From NCBI GenBank assembly GCA_963820995.1, contig CAWGCL010000009.1:1-64000 (forward strand): a stretch of 64,000 nt of DNA, read 5' to 3'. The translations under genes were made by a program, and so were the position numbers. The notes under the pieces were generated by a model, which was given only the letters and a program-made list of their open reading frames with translations, was not told the origin of the DNA and ran no database searches. Positions 52,900-62,474 of the stretch are shown in pieces; the stretch's first letter is position 1, and the number at the start of each line of letters is the position of its first letter. The stretch comes from JAGTVG01 sp963820995 (GTDB lineage: Bacteria; Bacteroidota; Bacteroidia; Cytophagales; Cyclobacteriaceae).

Positions 52900-54505
52900 A
52901 TGGCAGATGTTAATTCTATCCCAAAAAGTTCCATAGGATTGGACACAGTTGGATTGAAAAATTTAAAAAGTGAATACTGGAATTTACCTACTCCTGCTTT
53001 GTACGAAGAAGCATTGAAAAGAAATGAAGGAATAGTCTCTCACCTTGGTCCCTTAGTAGTGCGAACTGGTCAGTTCACCGGCCGTTCTCCTAACGACAAA
53101 TTCGTGGTGGAAGAAAAAACGAACAAAGATAAGATATGGTGGGGTAAGGTTAACAGGCCTTATGATGAAGACAAATTTGAAGAACTTGAAAGAAGGATGT
53201 CATCATATCTCCAGGGAAAAGACGTATTCGTACAGGATTGCTGGTGTGGTGCAGATCCTGAATACAGGATGCCTGTTCGAATTATAACCCAATATGCATG
53301 GCATAACCTGTTTATTAGAAATATGTTTATCCAGGCGAAGCCTGAGGAACTGAAAGATTTTGAACCAGAATTCGTTGTAATTGACTGTCCGGGTTTCAAT
53401 GCAAATAAAGAGGTAGACGAAACCAATTCAGATATTTTTATACTGGTAAACTTTGAAAAGAAAAAAGTACTGATCGGTGGGACTGAGTATGCCGGTGAAA
53501 TGAAAAAATCTGTTTTCAGCGCCATGAATTTCTTCCTGCCATTGAAAAATGTAATGCCTATGCATTGCTCCGCAAACATAGGTTCAAAAGGAGATACCGC
53601 TGTATTCTTTGGATTAAGCGGAACAGGTAAAACAACCCTTTCAGCTGATGCCTCACGAACCCTGATCGGTGATGATGAACATGGATGGAGCGATAATGGT
53701 GTCTTTAACTTTGAGGGTGGATGCTATGCAAAGGTGATCAAGTTATCTCGCTGAAGCAGAGCCAGAGATATATGATACAACCCGAAGGTTTGGAACAATA
53801 CTTGAGAATGTGGGCATAGATATGACTACACGACGTGTTGACCTGGATGATGGATCATTGACAGAAAATACAAGGGCGGCATATCCTATTTCACATATTC
53901 CGAATGCATCAAAAGATGGAAAAGGCGGTCATCCTGAAAATATCATCTTCCTGACTGCTGATGCTTTTGGTGTATTGCCTCCGGTATCTAAACTCACACC
54001 AGAGCAAGCCAAGTATCATTTCCTCTCAGGTTATACTGCCAAAGTAGCTGGAACTGAGCGGGGTGTGACAGAACCACAGGCGACATTCAGTACATGTTTC
54101 GGAGCTCCATTTATGACGCAGCACCCAAATGTTTATGCTGAATTATTAGGTGAAAAGATCGAAAAGCATCAGGTTAAATGCTGGCTGGTCAACACTGGCT
54201 GGACGGGTGGACCCTATGGTGTCGGTCACAGAATGAAAATACAGCATACCCGGGCAATGATTAATGCTGTGCTGGATGGCGATCTGGCCAATGTGGAATA
54301 TGAAACAGATCCGATCTTTGGTCTTGAGGTCCCTAAAACCTGTCCGAATGTACCAGATGAGGTATTGAATCCGAAAAACACTTGGGAAGACAAGATGGCA
54401 TATGATGTTCAGGCCAAAAAGCTGGCTGCCATGTTTAACGAGAACTTCAAGCAGTTTGAAGACCAGGTTTCAGTAGAGGTCAAAAATACGGCTCCAAAAG
54501 CTTAA
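52900..54505 (+). pseudogene. pckA: ATP-dependent PEP carboxykinase with one frameshift
   Basis: Two frames make one ~535-residue protein, the normal length. The first (52900 to about 53745) has RTGQFTGRSPNDKFVVEE, MPMHCSANIG and the kinase P-loop GLSGTGKTTLSAD (about 238). The second (about 53750-54505) continues AEAEPEIYDTTRRFGTILEN, ENTRAAYPISHIPNA, FLTADAFGVLPPVS and WLVNTGWTGGPYGVGHRMK. At TCTCGCTGAAGC an extra C after TCT shifts the frame; removing it reads KLSAEAEPE. The enzyme would turn oxaloacetate and ATP into phosphoenolpyruvate and CO2. All motifs around the break are intact, so a single-base sequencing error is at least as likely as real inactivation. Confidence 0.9.
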
Positions 54506-54531
54506 GATACACAATAATAGTTAAAATCCAG

Positions 54532-54561
54532 GGGGTGCCTCGAAAGTGGCATCCCTTTTTT
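54532..54561 (+). terminator. Rho-independent terminator of pckA
   Basis: GGGGTGCC (54532-54539) pairs fully (with one G-U) with GGCATCCC (54548-54555), with an 8-base loop, followed by T6. It lies 27 bases past the pckA stop. Confidence 0.9.
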
Positions 54562-54708
54562 ATAAAAGATGCGATAAAAATGAATTCCGGGTTGTTTAAG
54601 TAGGATCATTGAACTAATATACAATGGATCTATTACAACCTGGAAGCTACTTTTAGTGTCTAATAATCATTTATAGATAATTAAAATACATTTTATTAAC
54701 ATTTACCT

Positions 54709-54716
54709 TACTTTTG
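54709..54716 (+). promoter_or_regulatory. TAnnTTTG -7 element of the DUF4136 gene
   Basis: TACTTTTG matches the Bacteroidota -7 consensus 36 bases before the ATG at 54752, leaving a leader of about 30 bases. It lies beyond the pckA terminator, so this gene pair has its own promoter. A convincing -33 TTTG is not present. Confidence 0.45.
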
Positions 54717-54751
54717 CGTTTCACATGATATTCTAACAACTGAATAATATT

Positions 54752-55384
54752 ATGAACCTTAGATCAAAACAATATTATTTACATGGCCTGGTAGTGGCAT
54801 TTATCGTCATGTTATCAGGATGTTATCCGAAAGGTCCTGAATATACATCGGACTATAGTCTTGTAGTAACAGATTATGAACCGGAGTTTGATTTCGGCGC
54901 ACAAAAAACATATTACATGCCCGATACAGTTTACCTTGAAACCAATGTTGAAAATCCTGATGCTGAGAGGATCAGAGAATTTCAAGAACTTATTCTTGAA
55001 ACTATAGAGGCAAATATGTCGACCAGAGATTATCAACGAATAGATACTTCCGGCGCTCAAAAACCTGATTTAGTATTGGGTGTATCCGCACTTGCCATAA
55101 ATAACAGTGGAGTGGGTTGGGTTCCCAGTCCGTGTTGGAGTTGGTATTGCTGGTATTATCCTGGATGGTATCCCGTGGGATATTCCTATAGTACAGGAAC
55201 AGTGATCATTCAGATGGGGCGGCCTGATGGAGTTATTGATTTTGAGGATGATGAAGTAAACCTGGTTTGGTTCGCTGGATTGGATGGTTTGTTATCAAGT
55301 AATGTAAATAACAACCAGGCAGGTGTTACGAAAGGAATCAACCAGGCCTTTGAACAATCATCTTATCTTAAATCAAATCAATAA
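54752..55384 (+). CDS. DUF4136-family lipoprotein
   Basis: The 210-residue precursor has a type II signal (FIVMLSGCYPK, lipobox LSGC, Cys about 28) and a DUF4136 domain with SLVVTDYEPEFDFGAQKTYY, REFQELILETIEANMSTRDY and KPDLVLGVSALA. A Trp/Tyr/Cys-rich central stretch (PSPCWSWYCWYYPGWYPVGY) is a notable feature. The lipid anchor would tether it in the outer or inner membrane leaflet. Function is unknown. The outer-membrane barrel gene follows after 20 bases, and the two probably act together. Confidence 0.87.
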   Translation: MNLRSKQYYLHGLVVAFIVMLSGCYPKGPEYTSDYSLVVTDYEPEFDFGAQKTYYMPDTVYLETNVENPDAERIREFQELILETIEANMSTRDYQRIDTSGAQKPDLVLGVSALAINNSGVGWVPSPCWSWYCWYYPGWYPVGYSYSTGTVIIQMGRPDGVIDFEDDEVNLVWFAGLDGLLSSNVNNNQAGVTKGINQAFEQSSYLKSNQ

Positions 55385-55404
55385 CCTGTAAACCTGAGTA
55401 GAAA

Positions 55405-55986
55405 ATGAAAAAAATAATAATATTAATAGCACTGATTGTATTTGGATATAATTCATACAGTCAGAGTATGCACGGACTATCATACAGCATGGCTTTACCA
55501 ATGGGTGAGACCAGTGATATAATCAGTAAATATCAATGGCGCGGAGTGACCATTGAAGGAAAATATTTTTTAGGTGATCAGGTTACACTGGGGTGGCAAT
55601 CCGGTTGGAATACCATGTATCAGGGTGAATCCGGTTCATTTACTGAGGGTACCCTCACAAGAACGGGTACTCAATATTCGTGGTTGAATATCTGGCCTAT
55701 GCTTTTCACATTTGATTATTTCTTTGGAACAGATGGGGATACACAACCATATATAGGAGCAGGTGTTGGTACGTATTGGGTTGAGCAAAGAACCCAGATG
55801 GGATTATTCGCTGATACCTACAGCACATGGAACTTTGGAATTGCACCTGAAGTAGGCGTATTAATCCCGATAAATCTATATTCAAATTTTTATGTTAATG
55901 TGAAGTATAATTATGGATTGAACGGGTCTGCAGATGTGAGTAATTATTCATGGATGAGCTTCAACGTAGGTTTCCTCTGGTATTAG
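55405..55986 (+). CDS. Outer-membrane beta-barrel protein
   Basis: The 193-residue precursor has a signal peptide (residues 1-19, ending SYSQ) and alternating strands such as GVTIEGKYFLGDQVTLGWQS, PMLFTFDYFFGTDGDTQPYI and NFGIAPEVGVLIPINLYSNF, closing with FNVGFLWY. It resembles eight-stranded OmpW/OmpA-like barrels. Aromatic residues are abundant at presumed girdle positions. It follows the DUF4136 lipoprotein by 20 bases, suggesting an operon. Confidence 0.75.
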   Translation: MKKIIILIALIVFGYNSYSQSMHGLSYSMALPMGETSDIISKYQWRGVTIEGKYFLGDQVTLGWQSGWNTMYQGESGSFTEGTLTRTGTQYSWLNIWPMLFTFDYFFGTDGDTQPYIGAGVGTYWVEQRTQMGLFADTYSTWNFGIAPEVGVLIPINLYSNFYVNVKYNYGLNGSADVSNYSWMSFNVGFLWY

Positions 55987-56007
55987 ATATACTAAGATAA
56001 AAGATAT

Positions 56008-56044
56008 AAAGGCCCTCTGATCTGATTCAGATGGCCTTTTTTTA
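56008..56044. terminator. Bidirectional terminator between convergent genes
   Basis: AAAGGCC (56008-56014) pairs with GGCCTTT (56033-56039), with an inner TCTGA/TCAGA stem and a short loop, followed by T7 on the plus strand; on the minus strand the hairpin is followed by a TTTA-rich tail. The T run includes the stop codon of the minus-strand 1232-residue protein gene. Confidence 0.82.
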
Positions 56045-59000
56045 TTTTATCATTTCTTCTCCTAAAAAGGTGGTCATATAAACCGGATCACCATAATCTG
56101 AAATACCCTGAAGATCAACCTGCAATCTTTTTCCTTTGTCAGAATTAAAAAAATCAATTTCAACATTTCCCAGGTTATTCGTCATTACTGAAGGATCCCA
56201 GTATAAAGTGGTCCTTATATCAGGATCTGAATGATCTTCATCGGGATTATCATATTTTGGGGAATAAAATTCCTTCACGACATGGTAGCCGGGAAGGTAC
56301 AAAATATCATCAGCTATTCCCATATCATTTATATCAGGACCTCTGGGACCTCTTCTTGTATAAACGGCAATCACTCCATTTGCCCCACGAACTCCGAACA
56401 TGGCAGCTCCGGAATTCTTAATAACTTCAATGCGGTCAACCTCCCGTGGCACGATTGACATCAATGCAGAATTAAGAATTACATCTGAATTGTCTGTTGC
56501 AGTAGAATCGTTACCAAAAGAACCTCCCGGTGTGCTTAATGGAATACCATCTACGAGGAAAAGCGGCTCATTGCTTCCCGAAAAAGTACTTATACCCCTA
56601 ATTCTCACCGAGGAATTCATACCGGAACCCGTTACCATAACACCCGGGATCCTGCCTTGTAATACTTGAAAAATATTATCTGCATTCCACATCGACTCAT
56701 CAAGTATAAGCACATTATCGGCTTCCCCGTATATACGGTCAGGTCTGATCTCAGTATCCCTGACAACAATTTCTTTCAGGATAATTTTATCTTGTACATT
56801 AGTTAAGGAATAGATCTTCTGCCGGTTATTATGTAAATCCAAATAATTCAATATGTTATCGTCTACTAAAAGCGGAGAACTTGCAGTATCGGAATTAATC
56901 TCCGGTGGAATCTGATCATAAGGATCGAGGATTAGTATTGCATCCTCATCTTTACCCCTGTCATTCACAGACTTTACAATTACTTTAATTGAATCCGGAA
57001 TTATCAGGCCGTTCAATTCGAATTTTCCATTTTGCCCGGTAGTTGTTTCCCAAAGCCCAAAAAACTCATTATTAAATGGAACAAATCTTAAAAAAGCATT
57101 GGGAACAGGCTTGTTTGATTTATTTAACGCTATTCCGCTTATGTTGATCCCATTTTCATGAACATAAGATACATCGCCAATTTCTCCTTCACGAATTTGT
57201 TGCCAGGTGAATCTGCGCCAGCCATGTGTAAGCATAAGCAGATCTAATGCAATTCTTGTTTCCCGGTCGTCATCAATAAAATAATAACCCGGATTTGAGA
57301 TAGAACCTTTAAGTTCGGAAGTCAATAACAGATTACTCTTAATGTTTTCCCTGGTTTCCTCTTTGATGAGATGTGCCGCATCTGTAATGGCCAGGGAAAA
57401 AGGAGTATTCCTTACAGCTTTGCCATATTGATCCTTTACCTGTAGTTTTAATGAGATTTTTTGGTGTGAAGTAAGAACTTCATTCCCTGTTTCCACACTT
57501 GCTGCGATGCTCTGTCCATTGTTTATAAATACCAGTCTTTCACAAACCGGTATTTCCTGCATGTTGAAAAGGGTTAATTGGGCAACTCCATCAGGAAATT
57601 TTGCTTTTGGAATTGATATAACAGCCACTCCACGCTTCAATTCAGCTTTCTCCCTATGAAAAATAATGCCCCGTGCCTGGGCAATTAAGTACATTTCTGC
57701 GTTTTCCACAGGAGGAGAATTTTTAATCATTACCTGAATATTCCTGTCTCTTAGATTATTGACGGTAACAACATATCCTTCAGTCCGGACTTCAGGAAAT
57801 TCAAATACTTTTTCAACTTTTCCGTATTTAGCAATGGCCTTGTACCCCTGATTTATTTGAGGACTTATAAAGAAACTTCCCATACCATCATGCCGTGTTT
57901 CAAAACCAGTTACCAATTTCCCATCAGCATTTACGACTTTTCCTTCAATTTCAATGCCCTTGCCATTTTGATCGATGGCTTTGAAAGCTACCTGGCTGGT
58001 AATGTTATGAACCATATGCCCCCCCTCCGGGAAAAACTGTACATCGAATTCAATATCTTTTGAGTCTGATGCATAATTGCTATAGAGATCCTCATTCACA
58101 TTGAATATTTCAATTCTTTTATCATAAAATAAATCGCTATCATAGTTCTTCATCCACTTCGTATATGCTCTGATCCTGTATTTGCCGCTTTCAAGATCCT
58201 GGGGAATGTCAATATTCCCTTCACAAGTACCGTTATCTATTAAAAGCCTCTTATGCACAATAATTTCACCGTCCGGGGATATAAGATCAAGATATAAGAG
58301 ACCGCTCTGATCTGACCTGATCAGTGAGCCAATATTCACAATATAGGCATTGAACCATATCGTTTCACCATTGGCATAATAGGGTTTATCCATATGCAAA
58401 TACACCTTTTCGCCAAATTTGGCAATTTTAGACTGCATAAGGTCAATAATCAGTTGTTGCACGAAAGGATCTTTAGCCAGTTCATCCTTATCCAGTTGAA
58501 TTTGTTCCCGGTCATTCAGATAAATTGTGCCAAAAGCATTAGCTGCTTCAAAAGAAGAAATGATCTTATCTTCAACAGGCGTTCGCATTACAACCGGGTT
58601 TTCTTCCCAGAATCTTTTATTGTAGCCTATCCTGTCCAGGAGTTCACGATCACTTTGTCTCATTCTCATTAACCTTCCCCCCAGACGCTTAAACTTTTCC
58701 GGAGCATAATATTCGTAATATGTGAGAAATGAATTGGTTTCAACGGTACGAATGGGCACCTCTTCAACCAGGTACTCAAATGTCTGACTCATGGAAATAT
58801 AGTCCAGCAATATTTCATCTTCAGCTATTTTATATGCTATATCAATATTCAGCACATAATCTTTCCATGATCCTTTTGGATTTGTCAGGGCGATAATATC
58901 GAGGTTATCATCCCTGATCTGTCCTTCGAGTTTTAAAATATCATAGCTGTCTATATCTATAAATAATCTTCCCGACATAGCCGGCGTATAGATCTCTTCT

Positions 59001-59740
59001 TTTGGCGCGAAGTTAACAACAGCCACTTTTCTTCCTTCAACATCAAGAAGTTCACTGATATACAAGTTATACAGTTCACGAACCTTTTCATTGACAGGCA
59101 TTATGAACTTATCCGTTTCAGGCTGGAACATGGTCACCAGACGCGATAACAAGGTGAAGTTTTTGTTAAACACATAATCTTCAACTGCCTTCTCAGATTT
59201 CATTGCATAACGACCTTCCTGGATATCCCATTCAAGGATCCCCTGGCTTGAATACCGGGTATCATAGAATATTTCATATAATTCCGAATAGTCTTCAGCA
59301 TTTTTGGAGGTTTGCCGATAATATGCCAAACCATATTTCCAATCCCTTGATTTATTGAATGCCTTATTATATGCCTGTATTAAAAGCCTATAGGGAAAAT
59401 CAGTTCTATCCCTTTCATTAATAACGAGTTCCTTTAGTATTACCTTCCTGGGGGTAAGTGAGATGGTAATGTAATCCGGGGCTTGTACCTTGACCTCTTT
59501 TTTGTCATAACTTACATGTGAAAAAATCAAATCTACCGGGAGTGAATCTACCTTAATCTGGAATTCACCATCAATATTTGTGGAAGTGCCGAGGTTCAAT
59601 CCAGCTATGGCAACACTAGCAAATGGTATAGAGCTCATGGTTGAATCGTCTACGACTTTCCCGAATATTCTGTAGGATTGTGAATCAGCTTCATCAAACA
59701 AGAATAAAATGCCGATAAATAGAAATAAAAGTTTTTTCAT
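56042..59740 (-). CDS. Large carboxypeptidase-regulatory/MG2/TonB-plug surface protein
   Basis: The 1232-residue precursor has a signal peptide (residues 1-20), a carboxypeptidase-regulatory-like domain (about 23-100; IPFASVAIAGLNLGTSTNID), a DUF-like 350-residue section, MG2 alpha-2-macroglobulin-like domains starting at KVYLHMDKPYYANGETIWFN (about 450), several more immunoglobulin-like strands, and near residue 1050 a TonB-dependent-receptor plug-type domain (ILQGRIPGVMVTGSGMN-like region, SVRIRGISTFSGSNEPLFLV, DRIEVIKNSGAAMFGVRGAN). No barrel follows; it ends about 80 residues later. Proteins of this kind in Bacteroidota may stabilise or adapt SusC-like pores. It stands alone, divergent from the KdgF/SDR/DUF2961/sulfatase set by 150 bases. 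Confidence 0.88.
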   Translation of the reverse strand: MKKLLFLFIGILFLFDEADSQSYRIFGKVVDDSTMSSIPFASVAIAGLNLGTSTNIDGEFQIKVDSLPVDLIFSHVSYDKKEVKVQAPDYITISLTPRKVILKELVINERDRTDFPYRLLIQAYNKAFNKSRDWKYGLAYYRQTSKNAEDYSELYEIFYDTRYSSQGILEWDIQEGRYAMKSEKAVEDYVFNKNFTLLSRLVTMFQPETDKFIMPVNEKVRELYNLYISELLDVEGRKVAVVNFAPKEEIYTPAMSGRLFIDIDSYDILKLEGQIRDDNLDIIALTNPKGSWKDYVLNIDIAYKIAEDEILLDYISMSQTFEYLVEEVPIRTVETNSFLTYYEYYAPEKFKRLGGRLMRMRQSDRELLDRIGYNKRFWEENPVVMRTPVEDKIISSFEAANAFGTIYLNDREQIQLDKDELAKDPFVQQLIIDLMQSKIAKFGEKVYLHMDKPYYANGETIWFNAYIVNIGSLIRSDQSGLLYLDLISPDGEIIVHKRLLIDNGTCEGNIDIPQDLESGKYRIRAYTKWMKNYDSDLFYDKRIEIFNVNEDLYSNYASDSKDIEFDVQFFPEGGHMVHNITSQVAFKAIDQNGKGIEIEGKVVNADGKLVTGFETRHDGMGSFFISPQINQGYKAIAKYGKVEKVFEFPEVRTEGYVVTVNNLRDRNIQVMIKNSPPVENAEMYLIAQARGIIFHREKAELKRGVAVISIPKAKFPDGVAQLTLFNMQEIPVCERLVFINNGQSIAASVETGNEVLTSHQKISLKLQVKDQYGKAVRNTPFSLAITDAAHLIKEETRENIKSNLLLTSELKGSISNPGYYFIDDDRETRIALDLLMLTHGWRRFTWQQIREGEIGDVSYVHENGINISGIALNKSNKPVPNAFLRFVPFNNEFFGLWETTTGQNGKFELNGLIIPDSIKVIVKSVNDRGKDEDAILILDPYDQIPPEINSDTASSPLLVDDNILNYLDLHNNRQKIYSLTNVQDKIILKEIVVRDTEIRPDRIYGEADNVLILDESMWNADNIFQVLQGRIPGVMVTGSGMNSSVRIRGISTFSGSNEPLFLVDGIPLSTPGGSFGNDSTATDNSDVILNSALMSIVPREVDRIEVIKNSGAAMFGVRGANGVIAVYTRRGPRGPDINDMGIADDILYLPGYHVVKEFYSPKYDNPDEDHSDPDIRTTLYWDPSVMTNNLGNVEIDFFNSDKGKRLQVDLQGISDYGDPVYMTTFLGEEMIK

Positions 59741-59893
59741 TATCTCGGGTCAAAAAATTGTATAAAGTAAAAATACTAAATATTAAACAGATCGTCTATG
59801 GAGAAGGGAGTCTATTACCCGGTTTTTTCAAACAACTGATCATCTAATAGAAGTATAGTTTGATTTTCTGATTTCGAATAAATAAGTTTGAAT

Positions 59894-60235
59894 ATGACTA
59901 TAGAAAATAAACGTTTTTTTAAGGATCCGGGTTCTGATTGGGAGGAAGTATGGCCTGGTATCACACGGATAATATTGGGTTATGATGAAAAGTTAATGCT
60001 TGTAAGAGTCCGGTTTGTAAAGGGAGTTGAAGCGCCGGCACATGATCATCCTCATAGTCAATGCTCGTATATTGAATCCGGCCGTTTTGAGGTTACTATT
60101 GGAAACGAAACAAAAGTGCTGGGTGCAGGCGACGGGTTTAACGTACCATCAGGTATTACGCACAGCGTTATTGCCCATGAAGCAGGCGTAGTGATTGATG
60201 CTTTCAGCCCACACCGGGAGGACTTTTTAACATAA
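59894..60235 (+). CDS. Cupin, KdgF-like uronate-linearising protein
   Basis: The 113-residue single cupin has metal-binding motifs APAHDHPHSQCSYIESGRFE and AGDGFNVPSGITHSV, and ends VIDAFSPHREDFL. This matches KdgF, which linearises unsaturated uronates from pectin or alginate breakdown. The SDR gene follows after 23 bases, and in alginate loci KdgF and a DEH-reducing SDR travel together. ATG 59894 is preferred to a TTG two codons earlier. The plus-strand set continues to the sulfatase. Confidence 0.8.
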   Translation: MTIENKRFFKDPGSDWEEVWPGITRIILGYDEKLMLVRVRFVKGVEAPAHDHPHSQCSYIESGRFEVTIGNETKVLGAGDGFNVPSGITHSVIAHEAGVVIDAFSPHREDFLT

Positions 60236-60258
60236 TGTAGCAACTATAAAAAATAAAT

Positions 60259-61020
60259 ATGGAAATCAGATTTGACAATAAAGTAGCCCTTGTTACAGGA
60301 GCAAGCTCGGGAATAGGCCGGGCCTCAGCCAGAGAATTTGCAAAAGCAGGGGCTAAAGTTGTGGTTCATTATAATGTAAGTAAGGCAGATGCTGAAGCCG
60401 TCGTAGACGCGATCAGAAAAGAGGGTGGCGAAGCAGTGGCCCTGCAGGCTGATGTATCCAGAAAAGAAGAAGTGGAAGCCCTTGTGCAGGCCACACTAGA
60501 AAGGTTTGGTACAATTGATATACTTATCAACAATGCCGGCGCTTTGATAAAAAGGGAAACCCTGGAAAACATGGAGGAAGCTTTGTGGGATGAAGTTATG
60601 GATGTTAACCTGAAGAGCATATTCCTGGTATCACAAGCCGTAATTCCAGTGATGAAAGCTAAGAAATATGGAAAAATCATAAACCTGACCTCTATAGCAG
60701 CCAGAGTGGGAGGAGGCGTTGGTGCAGGTCACTATTCTGCTTCAAAAGGCGGGATCCTCACTTTATCTAAGAATATGGCCAAAGAATTGGCACCACACGG
60801 TATAATCGTTAATGCCATTTCGCCGGGTATTATCGATACCCGCTTTCATGAAAGGTTTACAACTCCGGAGATTTTTAACAAATTCAAGGAATCCGTTGTG
60901 CTGAAACGGGCAGGTACTGCTGAAGAAGTTGCCTGGCCAATTCTCTTTCTTTGTTCGGAATATGCTGCCTATATAGTTGGAGAGACTATTGAGATCAACG
61001 GCGGCCAGTTAATGGATTGA
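60259..61020 (+). CDS. SDR-family sugar-acid/3-oxoacyl reductase
   Basis: The 253-residue short-chain dehydrogenase has the cofactor motif TGASSGIG, NNAGALIK, catalytic Ser (SIAARVGGGVGAGHYSASKG) with YxxxK, and the C-terminal EINGGQLMD. Behind the KdgF gene it could reduce 4-deoxy-L-erythro-5-hexoseulose uronate (DEH), as A1-R type reductases do, but close relatives also include FabG and gluconate dehydrogenases. VVVHYNVSKADA shows no acidic residue at the usual NADH position (Asn instead), hinting at NADPH. Operon with the cupin is likely. Confidence 0.8.
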   Translation: MEIRFDNKVALVTGASSGIGRASAREFAKAGAKVVVHYNVSKADAEAVVDAIRKEGGEAVALQADVSRKEEVEALVQATLERFGTIDILINNAGALIKRETLENMEEALWDEVMDVNLKSIFLVSQAVIPVMKAKKYGKIINLTSIAARVGGGVGAGHYSASKGGILTLSKNMAKELAPHGIIVNAISPGIIDTRFHERFTTPEIFNKFKESVVLKRAGTAEEVAWPILFLCSEYAAYIVGETIEINGGQLMD

Positions 61021-61228
61021 TGTCGTATTTTAACTTATTTGTCTGAATATTCCCCATTTGACCTTACCCATTAGTTCATCCTTTGAAAAAGACACCTAAA
61101 CCAGGATCTTTTTCACAGGATGAATTGTTAAATTCCAGCATAAAAAAATAGAGGCTGCGAATGAAAATTTCTTTAATTATCTTAAATTGAAGCTTTATTA
61201 TATTATAATTTTTTTAAAGCCTCAAATC

Positions 61229-62371
61229 ATGAAAAAAGCATTTCTATTACTATTTAATCTGATTTTACTTCACGCCGGGTATGCTCAGTCAGATGCATTC
61301 AATGGCATTAGCGTGAATATGGATAATCTTCATCTGCTATCTGATGCTGAAACCCGGTCTATTAGTCCGGAAAACTTCACAGGCGAGAAAGGAAAAGGGG
61401 GAATGGCTACCCTGGATGAAGGATCAGCTTCCCATGCGGCCAGGGACCTGGGACAGGGATGGAAGGTAAATCCTTTTGTAGTAATTAAACCTGGCGAGAC
61501 TTTTACTATGGCGGTAATTGATGGTCCGGGTGCTATTCAGCATATATGGATGACACCAACCGGGAACAGGAGATTCAGCATTTTCAGGATCTACTGGGAT
61601 GATGAGGAAAGTCCTTCCGTGGAAGTGCCGGTGGGGGATTTCTTTGCCAATGGATGGGGCGGATATGCTCATGTCAATTCACTGGCAGTAACGGTTAATC
61701 CGGGTAGTGCATACAACTGCTACTGGACAATGCCTTTTCGTAAGAAGTGCAAAATTACCATGACAAACATTGATGAGAAGCCTATGCGCTTATATTACCA
61801 GATAGATTATTCCCTTACAGAGGTTCCGGATAATGCGGCCTATTTTCATGCCCAGTTCAGAAGGGTAAATCCATTAAAATATAAAGAGGTATATACCATC
61901 ATCGATGATATAAAAGGACAAGGACATTATGTAGGCACATATCTTTGCTGGGGTGTAAATAATAATGGCTGGTGGGGAGAAGGTGAGATAAAGTTCTTCA
62001 TGGATGGAGATAAAAAATTCCCGACCATCTGTGGAACCGGCACAGAAGATTATTTCTGTGGGTCCTATAATTTTGATGTCGGTGGAACATATAAAGAGTA
62101 TTCCACCGCATATGCAGGCTTGCCGCAGATCATCAGACCTGATGGTTCTTATCAGGCTCAACAAAGATTTGGGCTTTACAGATGGCATATCACAGATCCG
62201 ATCCGGTTTAAAAAAGACTTGAAGGTAACTATTCAGGCCCTTGGCTGGCGTAGTGGAGGAAGATACCTCCCCTTAAAAGATGATATTGCCTCTGTAGCTT
62301 TCTGGTACCAGGCAGAACCGCACAATACATTTCCAAAACTTCCGGAAAAAGACGAGTTGGAAGTAAACTAG
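61229..62371 (+). CDS. Secreted DUF2961 protein (GH172-like)
   Basis: The 380-residue precursor has a signal peptide (residues 1-19, ending YAQ) and a two-jelly-roll DUF2961 domain with LLSDAETRSISPENFTGEKG, PGAIQHIWMTPTGNRRFSIF, YWDDEESPSVEVPVGDFFAN, CWGVNNNGWWGEGEIKFFMD and CGTGTEDYFCGSYNF. DUF2961 proteins are now placed in glycoside hydrolase family 172, which includes fructofuranose and arabinofuranose enzymes. The GTGTEDYF motif and preceding acidic FFMDGD are the catalytic area. ATG 61229 is preferred to an earlier codon because it starts the signal peptide. The sulfatase follows after about 100 bases. Confidence 0.87.
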   Translation: MKKAFLLLFNLILLHAGYAQSDAFNGISVNMDNLHLLSDAETRSISPENFTGEKGKGGMATLDEGSASHAARDLGQGWKVNPFVVIKPGETFTMAVIDGPGAIQHIWMTPTGNRRFSIFRIYWDDEESPSVEVPVGDFFANGWGGYAHVNSLAVTVNPGSAYNCYWTMPFRKKCKITMTNIDEKPMRLYYQIDYSLTEVPDNAAYFHAQFRRVNPLKYKEVYTIIDDIKGQGHYVGTYLCWGVNNNGWWGEGEIKFFMDGDKKFPTICGTGTEDYFCGSYNFDVGGTYKEYSTAYAGLPQIIRPDGSYQAQQRFGLYRWHITDPIRFKKDLKVTIQALGWRSGGRYLPLKDDIASVAFWYQAEPHNTFPKLPEKDELEVN

Positions 62372-62474
62372 TGTTGTAGTATTATTGAAGATTCAAAATT
62401 GATTAAATCGATATATGCTCCATTTTTGGAGTTGAAATAATCTTGTTTATTATAAAGTAGCAGGTATAACAAAA

